A stretch of 64,000 nucleotides of DNA from Distichodus sexfasciatus (lineage: Eukaryota; Chordata; Actinopteri; Characiformes; Distichodontidae), in the NCBI GenBank assembly GCA_032718565.1, contig JAVGVS010000021.1, forward strand, positions 4,306,047 through 4,370,046, written 5' to 3'. How positions within the stretch are numbered: the first letter of the stretch is position 1; the number at the start of each line of letters is the position of its first letter. Positions 35,885 through 47,700 of this stretch are shown here, piece after piece. The notes under the pieces were generated by a model, which made no database searches, was not told where the DNA came from, and was given only the letters and a program-made list of their open reading frames with translations. Made by a program: the position numbers and the translations under genes.

Positions 35885-37469
35885 TAATCACAACATTCTT
35901 CCCAGTGAATCACATTAATATTGCTAATTTGCTTTGCAATATAATTTTACTATCTCAAATAAATGTTTTTAAATCTAAATAGTTAAATACTTAACATTAA
36001 GAACAACTTAGAAATATCAATTAATTGTTTGTAATTTATGGAGAAGCTACATGAAGAAAGAAGCTACAAGAAAAAGCAACATGTTCTTATATATGACAAT
36101 AAAATCTTGAATCTAGAATTTCATAGTAGCGTGACTTTGCTAATGGAAAGACTGCAAGTTGCCCACACAAAAGACCAAAGGTGATGTTTGGAGCTCTTAT
36201 CTTCCTTTGTGCCCTTGCGCAGAAGCCCAGGCTAGGAAAACAGCAGTGCTACAGAATCACTCCAGAGGAAAACTCCACTTCACACAGCTCTCTCCAGACA
36301 AACCCTAAGAGACGAGCTATTGCAGCACAGGGCTCTTCCCAGCAATAAAGACCCATTTTAAAGTGACAGATTCTTGTCATCTACACTGTGAACTGACGTG
36401 GAAAAGTCAGCCTTATCGCCAGTGGGATTTGCGGGTGGAAGAGTCTGCGCCTCTGGGCCTATAGCAGTGGAGGAGAGCTGCTGTCCATCTAACTTTAAGA
36501 CTCTCTTAATGCGTTCCACTCAATCGACAGAAAGTTGTTTGCATGCATGGGGGAATCTTGACTTGTGTGTTAAACTTAAGAGCCTAAAATAACATCTCAC
36601 CCTCTAAAAGGAGAAGACATGTTTGATACGCAATAGAAAAGCCAATGAAGTTCAATACAGCACACGCACAAAATAAGGAAAAAGTCAAAAGTTAAAGGAG
36701 TAAGAAACTACTGAGGGGTATATAAAATATCACAACAGGCAAAAGCACACAGGCTGACTTGGCTCTAGGGTAATGTCTGTCTGATAACTCACCTCATTAT
36801 GTATGATAGAGATACTATTTAAACCAAGTATATCCATTCCAATGGGCAGCACACTTCAGGCAGACGTCAGAAAAACACATGACTGACCTAACTGATAACA
36901 GTGAGTGATAGGATGTAAAGTATGCAATAACAAAAAGCTCAGAGGGGCAACCAATCAAAAAAGTCTTAACACTTATGCTAGTCAAAGACATAAAGTATAA
37001 AATATACTTTAGATATTAGCTTTCTTGGTGTGAATCAGGCGAATACTGTCTACATGTTGTATATTAAAAAGAGTGGGAAAAGGAGAGATGTAGAAGTAAC
37101 TAAGAAGAGTGACAGCGAAGTTCAGTTGTACTTAAACACTATTTGAGGGAATATGTGTGAAGAGAACATTAGGCCTTAAGAGCTGTGAAGCTCTGAACCA
37201 ACAATACAAACCATCAAATGGCTCAGCATTTGCACAAAAAATAATCTTGTTAAAAGCATTCTCTCTTAATACCTCAGGAGCCCAGTGTTGTTTTATTAAT
37301 CCCACTAAAGTATCTGCAAAAATCCAGTAGGAAAAAGCAAATCCGTCATTTTGAAGTATGTTTATAGATTAAATTTCAGGAAACATGACTCAAATTACTG
37401 TAAACTTCTGTGCAATCTTTGGTTGCATTTCTGAAAACAAAAAAAAATCACAGCTAGCAGTTGTGTGCC
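35885..37469. other. Intergenic DNA between the minisatellite and opn4
   Basis: AT-rich, no gene recognised on either strand. Confidence 0.45.
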
Positions 37470-37660
37470 ACAGTTGGTGGCGTAACAGTACGCCGGTTAG
37501 AAGGTCACTGGTTCTAATGAGCAAGGTACTGTCCCGCTCCTGGTGCTCATGTCAGCTGCCCACTGCTCCTTCACGGATGGGTCAAATGCAGAGGTCGTTG
37601 TGGTGCACTGTGTGATGTGCTGTGGTGTGTTCACAATGACAAATAATCACTCACTTCAAA
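37470..37660 (+). repeat. SINE-family copy C with tRNA-like head
   Basis: The 5' part (about 37475-37520) has tRNA-like promoter boxes (GTGGCGTAACAGTACGCCGG and GGTCACTGGTTCTAAT). The body shares GAGCAAGGTACTG, GTCAGCTGCCCACTGCTCCT and GGTCAAATGCAGAGGTCG with copies B and D, and the tail ends GTTCACAATGACAAATAATC. This is the most complete copy in the window. Confidence 0.7.
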
Positions 37661-38521
37661 GTCATTCTTAGTTATTATTTACCATCACAAAAATACACTA
37701 TACAGTTACTCTTGGTGCTGAAAAACTCACTGAAGGCTTGAGAAGCAACACCTTTATACATAGGTACATAATTTACACATTTAAAAAAGGACTATTTGTG
37801 TACATAGATACATTCAGACTACATGATCATGATTTACTGATTTCAGATTCATTCAGTCACCCACGGATGAAAACAAAACTTACAAATAGCGACATTTGGG
37901 GCAAAATCATTGAAGTAGTTTTACCAATGTATACATGTTAGAGGAAATGACACAAATGGCTAGTGAAATACAACACTTTGAAATTAGAAAGTAAATGCAT
38001 CAGATATCAGAGAACCACTGAGATTGACAACAGCGTCCCCAAGACCTCTTATCCTACTTTAAGACCAAATTTGCTGTGCTACACAGATTCATAGAAGTTG
38101 AAATAAAGCTTAGGTAGGGGACAGACCCCTGTGGAAGTTTCTGACCCTGGTAGTGTGCAGAGTTTTTGGTCCTCGTATTATATTATTAAGTGATTTTGTC
38201 CATCAGTCGTCTGTAAACAATGTCCAGTCTGCTGGCTCCTTTGCATTAAGTCAGAAAGCTTTACTGTGTTAAATGTCCCTCTCTTCCCAGAAAATGTGAA
38301 AAAGTCCTCCTCTTTCTTTCAAGAATGGAGATCAGAACAGACAGCACACTGGGGTCTCTTGGTTCAATGTCTGTACTTTAGCATAACAAAAAACTGTTAC
38401 AACAGCTTGGTGACTGGAGCCATAAAATAAAAAAGTGCATGCTGGGCATTTTTCAGCCCTGTGGAATAAGGAGAAGGGAAGAGAGATGCAGGGTAGTACA
38501 GTCGGAAGTGCTGGACCCTGC

Positions 38522-38746
38522 TCAGATGTTGTTGATGGAAGGGTTGGTGTTACCACCACCGCAGGACTGCACAGAGTTTACGCCGACAGGCTCCGGTGTG
38601 ACAGCTGCCGTCAGGGAAGATCCAGGGAGACACTTAGAGGGGTGTCCACTGGCCCCTTTGGACTGGAGGGAAGGACTAGATTCAGAGGTCACAACGATGC
38701 AGGGGATTGGAGCCAAGAGTTCTTCCTGCTCCGAAATTACACACGG
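38522..38746 (-). CDS. opn4: opn4 exon 11, end of long C-terminal tail
   Basis: Acceptor CTTTCTTAG/CCG at phase 0. Reads PCVISEQEELLAPIPCIVVT, SESSPSLQSKGASGHPSKCL and on to NTNPSINNI with TGA at 38524-38522. Ser/Thr-rich, a plausible phosphorylation region. The frame upstream of the acceptor is closed by TAG, supporting the exon boundary. Confidence 0.85.
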   Translation of the reverse strand, partial: PCVISEQEELLAPIPCIVVTSESSPSLQSKGASGHPSKCLPGSSLTAAVTPEPVGVNSVQSCGGGNTNPSINNI

Positions 38747-41700
38747 CTAAGAAAGGAGAGCATAAACAAGGACAGGGGATTAAGAGTTTAAAGAATGTTT
38801 GCAACAGAACTTTTCACACCTAATTTCATACTTAATGTCAACAGTGTCTGTGATAAAATCAGAATGGAAAAGGGTAATTATAAAGAAAGATTCTGCAAAA
38901 AATTTTTTTTTTAAATGCACAGAGTACAAAGGGCATCACTGACTAAGTCAATGTCAAGCAATGAACCCATTTTCTCCCTCAGTGGTCTCAGTAATTTCTG
39001 CAGTGGAGGCAGTGGAATTGTACTTGCACACAAATCTGCTTGGACTTTTTGACCTACAACCCAATGACAGGACGTTTGAGAGAGCAGTAAGTTCAAGTTT
39101 TACATTTAGGCTTCGTTTCAGTATTAAGGGGGAAGCCCCATCCCACCACAAGTTAAATTATGATGAAAGCACCATGACAGTCGGTGTAATAAACAAAATG
39201 ACCATGGCATTACCTAGGAATATTTTTATAAGGACACCTACTAACTGACTACTAGTCTGGCAGTGCTGGCACAGTGGTCTAAGTGACTAAAAGCCCTGTG
39301 TTGGTGACCAGAAGATTGGGGGTTTGAATAACAGAAACCACAGCTGGGCACCTGAGAAAGGCTGTTAACCCCTTCATAGAGTCAGTTGTATTAATTAGGA
39401 AGTGGAAGTTGCTCTAGACAGGAGTGTCTGCAACATGGTGTAAAGTATGCATAGTGGCTATGTGGAACCATTTAGGGGGCATTTTTGATTTCAAAACTTC
39501 AGTTGTCTAAAAGGTTTTATAGATGGTGCTTAAGCTGGTATTGAGAAATTAGTTCTTTGATAGAAAGGCTTGTCTTGCCTCCTCGACCAGATAAAGGTGC
39601 ACTAAAGGTGTGCTCAGTTGACTTTCTCTGACTGCTGTGGCTGTATTGATCTGGAACTCAACACAATCAACTGCTCAGAGTAATGCTTTCCAGACATGGG
39701 ACTGCCAAAGATACAAATGTAGTCAACTGTGAATGAAAGCTAAAAGCATAATGTAAGCCACTTTAGAATTCTACATTCTCTATTATTTTTGCAATCCAAT
39801 GAGGGAACTGGGAGGATTTTAACTGAAAAGGACCATTTATCTAGGTCCATTTTAGATTATTTTCTATTAATATAGAAAATTGTCAATATATCCCATAGTT
39901 GGGCCAAAGCATCTAAAAAGTAAAACCTTTTCTGCCTTAATTTAAATATATACAGTACTGTGCAAAAGTTTTAGGCAGGTGTGAAAAAATGCTGTAAACA
40001 AAGAATGCTTTCAAAAATGGAAGTGGTAATCATTTATTTTCATCAGTCAACAAAATGCAGTGAATGAACAAAAGAGAAATCTAAATCAAATCAATATTTG
40101 GTGTGACCACCCTTTGCCTTCAAAACAGCATCAATTCTTCTAGGTACACTTACAGTTTTTGAAGGAACTCGGCTGGTAGGTTGTTCCAAACATCTTGGAG
40201 AACTAACCACAGATCTTCTGTGGATGTAGACTTCCTCACATCCTTCTGTCTCTTCATGTAATCCCAGACACACTAGATGATGTTGAGATCAGGGTTCTGT
40301 GGGGGCCGTACCATCACTTCCTTGTTGCTGTGCTCAATCTTGCCATGACATGAAACTGTCTTCCACTACCTCACCTTGGTAGCATAGTTTGGCTGTTCCT
40401 CACCCAGTTTTAAGCCTCCTACACAGCTATTTCTGTTTCAGTTAATGACTGTCTTTCAACCTTCGTGTGACACTGATGATCATTAGCACCTGTTTGGTAT
40501 AACTGGTTGATCATACACATGACTATAATCCTACAAAATCCCTGACTTTGTGCAAGTGTACCTATAAGAATTGACGCTGGTTTGAAGGCAAAAGGTAGTA
40601 ACACCAAATATTGATTTGATTTAGATTTTTCTTTTGTTCGCTCACTTTGCATTTTGTAAATTGATAAAAATAAACAATCATTATTTATATTTCTGAAAGC
40701 ATTCTTTGTTTACAGCATTTTTTCACACCTGTCTAAAACTTTTGCAAATCGGCCTGTTTGTGCCAATAAAAGAGCATGAAATATATATATATATTTAGAA
40801 TGGTACATTTTCCTTTTCAAAGATGAAAATGTTGTTATGCAGCTGCAGAAAAGTGTCCATTTGCTCAGATACAAAATTTTGCCTGCTCTTTTATTGGCAC
40901 AAACAGGTCGATTTTTATCACTGCATGTTGGAAAGTTAAACCGAGAACTGAGGGGCACAGAGTAATGATCGGGACCGAACACAATTACTTCATCTGTACA
41001 GGCACAAAATCAATCGCAGCGCACTTACAGTGGACAGCAGGCGATTGGACAGGCTAACTTCAGTCATGGAGATATCATCCATGTCTGCCACAGTCTGTGG
41101 TTGAAGAGACAGATGGCATGAAAATCTTATTTACATTTCAAAGTAGCACAAATACATCATTATTGCAACACCACAGGAATCAGCAATTCCTTTGTAGTCA
41201 AAATTCTTCCACTAACATCACATCATGTTAAAAATCTTATCTGCTGCTTGGTCACATTTTATTTGGATTTTTAATGTCCCTGATATTTTCCTGAATTTCT
41301 TCAACAACATACAGAGATGTTTTATGGGCTGCAGTATATATGTAGTATTAGCTATTCTTTTTCCACTTAGGGTTAGGATCGGCACCTAAATTATAACACA
41401 TTTACAGACACTTCGATGTGCTAGAACACTTTATGCATATACAACTTTATTTGGCTACTTTCTGACTGAAAGCCAAGATACCACTAGTTACAGATATTTA
41501 ACTAACCGTAATATACTACAAATTTAGTTTTTTGTGAGTCCAGATTCCTCTATATCTGTTTTAGGTAGCACAGTGGCCCTGATGAAGCATTTTATTGGGT
41601 ACTGTACTGCTGTATAAATTTGAAATGGTTGAATACATGACTTTACTTGACTTGTAATGGTGTTTTATAGTATAAAAATTGCAAAAAAGCATGAGAAATA

Positions 41701-44700
41701 AATTACTAGATGGTCCTTATCCTGTCTCTTGTGATGGTTTCACCTGTAGAAAGAGGAATAATGTGTAGCCTGTGAAGAGTGCCACTCTGTGGACACACAG
41801 GTCACACTCTGCCTGAGCCCTCAGGACACGGGGCTGATTACAGGGATTTATCCCAAAGAGCAACAGATTAGACTGAGAGAATTACATAGCCAGCCTTAAT
41901 CGCACAGGAAGCGAGCCCTATTCATTTCAACCCAGTTCAGACCTGAACCACACGCAGATCCACACCACATGACCTAACCCAACCTGCCTGTTTGGACCAC
42001 TCATTAAATGTTATTATATTGCCTTCAGTACTCTTTACTGCAGAGTGGGACAAAAACAATCTGTGGGTCTAATTTTAACAAACATTTGTATACCACCCAT
42101 TTCTTTTGACAGGCAATATTTACCTGTTAAACTGATCAAACTGCTGGTAAAAACAAAATTACATTCACTGATCTTTTGTACAGGTAAACATAATACATAA
42201 TTATTCAGTCCACTTACATTAAAATATTTTATTCCTACAATGAAATAATGAGTTTGCCAGTTATTCATATAACTGGGGGGCAAGGGCTTTGTTTACAAAG
42301 TTCCAGGAGTGATAGTTCATATATATGATTAGTTTAACACTAAAAACCTTAACTAGTATAGAGGGTTTTTTTTTTCATTTCTATAGCTGTTAATCAATTA
42401 GGCTAACTAGCTGAAATAATTAGGCTAATATTTACATTTACCTTTACATTTAGGGAATTTATTAGAGCAACTTGGGCTTAAGGTCATTACTCAGGGCCCC
42501 CAGTGATGGTACTCCTGGAGGTACTAGACCACTGAACCCAGTTAAACCTGACGCACGAAGTGAGATGTCTGAATTTGGCGTGGTCCTGAGCAATAATGCG
42601 GACTCTCACTCACACTAATGTAAGCGCAGGTAGTGCGGTTTAGACCTGGCTCCGTGGGGCTGAGGCCAGAGTTCCAGTCGAACCCTCCAGAATCTCGTCC
42701 CTTGCATTTCACCTTTAGCGAGCTGCTCTGTCTAAAGTCTGTCAGATCCTTACGGATGTCGCACGACACCTGACGGCTGGCGGGACGCGACGTGGCGCTG
42801 GACAGGTCGGCCTCGGTGTCTGTCAAGCCCTGAGATAGACACACAAATGCCAGTGACTTTGGCAGCCGGTAAAAGAAAAGAGGAAAGATATGATGATGGA
42901 TTGGACTGGTGAAGGTGTGTTCATACAGACTCGCTGTCGGACACAGAGGAGAGGCGAGTCTTGCTGGTGCGTCGCGGGTTGTGGCTGGTCTCAGAAGACT
43001 GACTGGTGACTGTGGAGCGGCGTGTGGACATAAAACTGCTGCTTGTGAACCTCTCTCTGCGAGGCACGCACAGCAGCACACCAAGACATGGGATGTACTT
43101 TGCTAAAGCAGACCTGTGAGAGACAGAAGGGGAAAGAAATAAAAATGTAGTTGTTAAGGAAATGTTAAATTATAAAGTTGAAAATGACTTGACTTAATAA
43201 TGTCATAAATTAACCTAAATGTATGTCTCAGCTATCTTGAGTGTATGAATCAAAGTAGCTGAACTTCTGTAGCTGAACATCATCTCTCATCTGAAGACTT
43301 TGATTCAATGACTCAAGACAAATTTAAATGTAAAACATGTACTGTGCTTATATCTACTTCAAACCAATATCTTGAGATGATACAGCTTTTGCTTTATAGA
43401 AAGGGACAGAGCGTAGAACACATAACCCAGATTCTATTAGATTTCCACACATTTGTGTTTAACAAATAGCTGGAACATCAGGGTATTGTATGGGTCATAG
43501 AGTATCAGACATAGTGGAGAGAAATACACAGTTAGTCACTCTAGTTTATATGCTGCGTAGAGGATAATTTGACTAAAATTGTTCATTTCACCCCAAAGTC
43601 GACAATACTATGCAACAATAGAAATCTGCACGTACTAGAGCTGACTTAACTGTTAGCACTGACATTATAAAAGATCCTGTTTTATTTAACATACTGCAAG
43701 TATAGAATTTCTACAGATCTTACACATATTCAGTGTTAAAGACAAATCCATAGAGACCATAATTGTAGGCTGGACAGCATGTAACCAAATTGTCTCCCTT
43801 TCTACCTCTATTTTAAAGTGTATATTAATATACTATTTATATGTTGCTTATTCTATGTGCCTTATTTTCCTTGCTCTTTGTACTGTTAAATCTGGAGCCA
43901 CGTCACCTTGTCTCTCTCTGTACATGTAAAGTGTACAGCAGAGATAACAATAAAGTTTACTTTGACTTTCACTGAGAAGAGAGTTGAGCAGAGACTTGGA
44001 TTTATTTTAATTTGTGCTTTGCTTATTTGAAAAGTTATTTCACTTCTTAGAAATGAAAAGTAACATAAAATAATATATTGTAATGTTTTGTAATTTTGAA
44101 ATACTAATTTTAACTGTATTATTATGTGACGTAAAAGTTTGCTCAAATATATTCAGGTTATTATTTAGTTTAATGGAAGCTGATTGACTTGACAACATCT
44201 GGAGAGAGTATTTCTACTATGAAGTGTTATATTTACATTTTATTTAGCAAAAAAATAAAATAAATTGTATTTATTCTGTATTAATTAGAAAAAATACAGG
44301 TATTTGCCACTTTCACATATGATGGACATTTTAGGTCATCAATAGATGTGCAATCCTACCATCTTCTTTCTAAGGTCAGGAAACAACTTTTATGGATTCT
44401 TTTATTAAAAACTATAAATAGCATGAACTGTGCTAAATGTATCTGCCTTACACGTCTCCTGAATAGACTTATTAGAATAGAGCTAAGGTCTGTCATACCC
44501 TAATGTGAGGCTAACGGTATTATGACTGTCGAATGTTATGCATTTTATATATATACAGATCATGTCGTAGCCAGCAACACCAATGTGTATCTCCATCGCA
44601 GTGTGGTGCTGTACCTGTATTTGGGGTGTGTGATTGCGTAGATGATGGGATTGTGGATAGCAGATGCCTTAGCGATCACAGCGGGAACGGAGTTCATGTA

Positions 44701-47700
44701 GGGCGTGAGCATGTCGGCGTAACTAAAGGGGGAGACGAAGTTGGACAACATAACCGCATTACACAACATTACAAAGCTCTGCCTTCAGCTAGCAGACGGA
44801 GGCTGTCACAACTTCATTATATGGCACAGAGCTAGAACAGAGGGGAAACAGCTCTTTTTTGAGGCAAACCACTCGTGTGCTGAATAGTAGGTAATAGAAC
44901 ATAATTGCAGGAGTGTCAGAGCCAGAGCTAAGCCAACTAGGGGATGTTTTATATAAAAAGACCTTGTGTAGAAATGGGAAGTTAATAAGATGATTACAGC
45001 TTATTAGCAGAAATGAATGCTGCAAGTACTGTCTAGTTAGATTTCATTAATTCTTATTAGGAATTAAGCCGCTCTACAGGCGTCAATAGACCATATCTTG
45101 TTTAATCTTGTCTCGAGCAATGTGATGACAGCAGTGACTGAATGAGTCAAACAGAATTAAAATTTTACACATTTAAACAAGATGCAGCTTGACACAACAT
45201 GGCTTGCATTTCACAGTTTGGAGACTTGTGCACACTGAGGGCTAGTTTCTTGAACACAGATTAAGTCTAGTCTTGGATTAAATTGAGTCCAAGACTCAAA
45301 AATAGTCTAGGTTTAGGCTTAATCATAGTATGGGAATTAAATAACCATATTTACTATATTACTACAATCTATTTGTTTTATGTTGTATTGTATTTGACAA
45401 GTTGGATAATACAGTGTTGGTTGGACAAAATTATTTCTTCTTTTTCCTCATATTATTATTATTATAATTATGATGATGCTGATGATGGTGATGCTGATGA
45501 TGGTGATGATGATGATGATGATGATGATGATTATTATTAATATTATTACTACTACATTTATCAGACATTCTTCATCAGAGTCACTTTCATTTCCTAATTA
45601 CAGGAGCAACTTCCATGGAGCAACTTGCTTGAGGGTTGTGGGTTCTTGCTCAGAGGCTTTCTGGTGGGTGTACTAGAGGTAGGAGAGACCTGGTTTTGAA
45701 CCTACAACCGTTTGGTCCGTAGGCAAGCATCCTACCACCATCCAATTCACCATCCACCATTTATTATTATGTTTGCTCAGTCTATTTATAATATAACTCA
45801 TTTCAAAGGAATAACAGACCTCTTTCTTTAAATATAATTTTTTTTTTGACCACATGATTTTTTTTGTGTAGCTTAAAATAATGGCATTTTAGAAACTGGG
45901 TCATCACATGGCCTGATGAGCGTGTACACAACCCTGCCCTACAGATACACAGTGCCGAGAATGAAATGTCATGTGGAAGGTTTGTGCTTTAAGTAAAGCA
46001 ATGTATTTCGTGGAAATGCTAGTTCTCACCCTGCAAACGCAGTCAGAGCAACGCAGGAATAAGGAGACCAGGAGATGACGTACAGCAGGATGACTATGAG
46101 AGCCACTTTGGCCATCTTCCATTCACTCTTCATTTTGTGGAACTTTTTTATTGAGTCTTTGGTGGTCCCTCCATCGCCACTGATTTTGCCTACAGCGCTG
46201 TTCATAACACACACACACACACACACTAAGACACATATTCATTACACAGACAATTAAAACAACACTGAATATCTTTTTTAAGACTCTGCTTTGTGACTTT
46301 GGACTTCAAATTGGACAAATGGACAACACTGGACCGTTTCTTAGCAGTCAGCAAATCCTGTCATCATGTACATCAGACTTCTATAGTAGCCTTTTCTTTA
46401 AGACCCACAAACCAGTCACTCTGTCCCATCTCCTAGCACAGTGAAAGCAGTTATTTAATGGTTTTCCTAGGTTGTGATTACTTGGTTCCCATTTGCTAGG
46501 AGTTGAGACAGAACAAAAATGTGGCTCAGTTAGTTGTTCCAGGGAACTAAGTTGAGGACATTTGACATCAGATCCTAAGAACATGTCAGTACATCAGCAT
46601 GAGTGGACCCGAACTGACCTTGTGGTGTTTCGAATGGCACGGAAGATGCAAAAGTAGCAGTACATAATGATAAAGAGGGGGATGAAGAAGACGAAGATAA
46701 AAAGCAGCATTGTGTAGGCGCGTACAGATGGAGTGAAGGTCATGTAGTCCCATGTGCAGGAAGTCAACAGGCCCTCAGGAACGTAAGCACCTGAAAGACA
46801 GCGCGGTTAAAATCTGCTTTGTTTGTGTATGTGTACGCAAATGTGAGTAAGAGAGTGAGAGAAAACTCACTCCACCCGAAGAAAGGGGGCAGACTCCAGC
46901 CCAGGGTGTATACCCAGGCTACAACCAGGATGACGAGGGCACGCTTGTGTGACATCTTCCCGATGGAGGCCAGAGGGCGTGTGATAACAAAATATCGATC
47001 CACCGCTATCACCATGAGAGTGATCATGGAACACATTCCAAACAGAGCACCACAGAATGCATACAACTCACAACCTACACACAGACACGCACAAGATGGA
47101 GGAGAGCAAGCATGAGAAAAAGACACTGAATTTTACTTCATATGATGTTTCAATTATTGAACAAGTAAACAAGTATTTATGAGTCACAATCAAGTTTCTT
47201 CTAAACTTTAAAATCATTTTGCTGTGCATGAAATCTGTTAAACATATGTGATGAGACTTTTCTAATGTAGTAGCAAAAATAAAGTCTAAATGCTGTAAAA
47301 GTCCAAGAGACATGTTGGCCTTGTAAAAGCAAACCTTGCATCAATATGATGCAAGGTTTGCTTTTACAAGCCTGAAAAAGCCATCCTTATTACAAGCCAT
47401 CATTATTAGGTCTATCATGTTTGTTATTCTATGCATGTTTGAAAAAGCGCCGAGCATAATAACAATGCAACTATGGAGAGATAATTTCATCTAAAAGAAG
47501 TTTATAGACAGATTAATAAACAGATGCCCCAGCAACGGCACATATTTACATTCATTGGCAGGTATGAGACTATCACCAGTCAATTGAAATGCAAATTTAA
47601 AAAGAGAGTAAGTGAGAAAAAGATAGAGTGTACGTGTATGTGACAGAGAGAGAGAGAGAGAGAGGGAGTTTTAGCCATTTCCAAGCAAGTGACCTGGAAT

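Larger units (their letters stand above)
38747..41028. other. opn4 intron 10, rich in repeats
   Basis: Contains a tRNA-like SINE fragment (39255-39390) and two adjacent fold-back elements (39951-40745 and 40746-40914), listed separately. No extra exon recognised. Confidence 0.6.

Noticed and set aside
38435..38791. 118-codon and 103-codon plus-strand frames
   Set aside because: Antisense to opn4 exon 11, whose minus-strand reading fits splice phase.
39255..39390. Functional tRNA gene
   Set aside because: Only degenerate A and B box-like motifs; no complete cloverleaf. Interpreted as a SINE head.
47320..47370. microRNA precursor
   Set aside because: A perfect 24-bp stem with a 3-nt loop is too short and too tightly looped for a canonical precursor.
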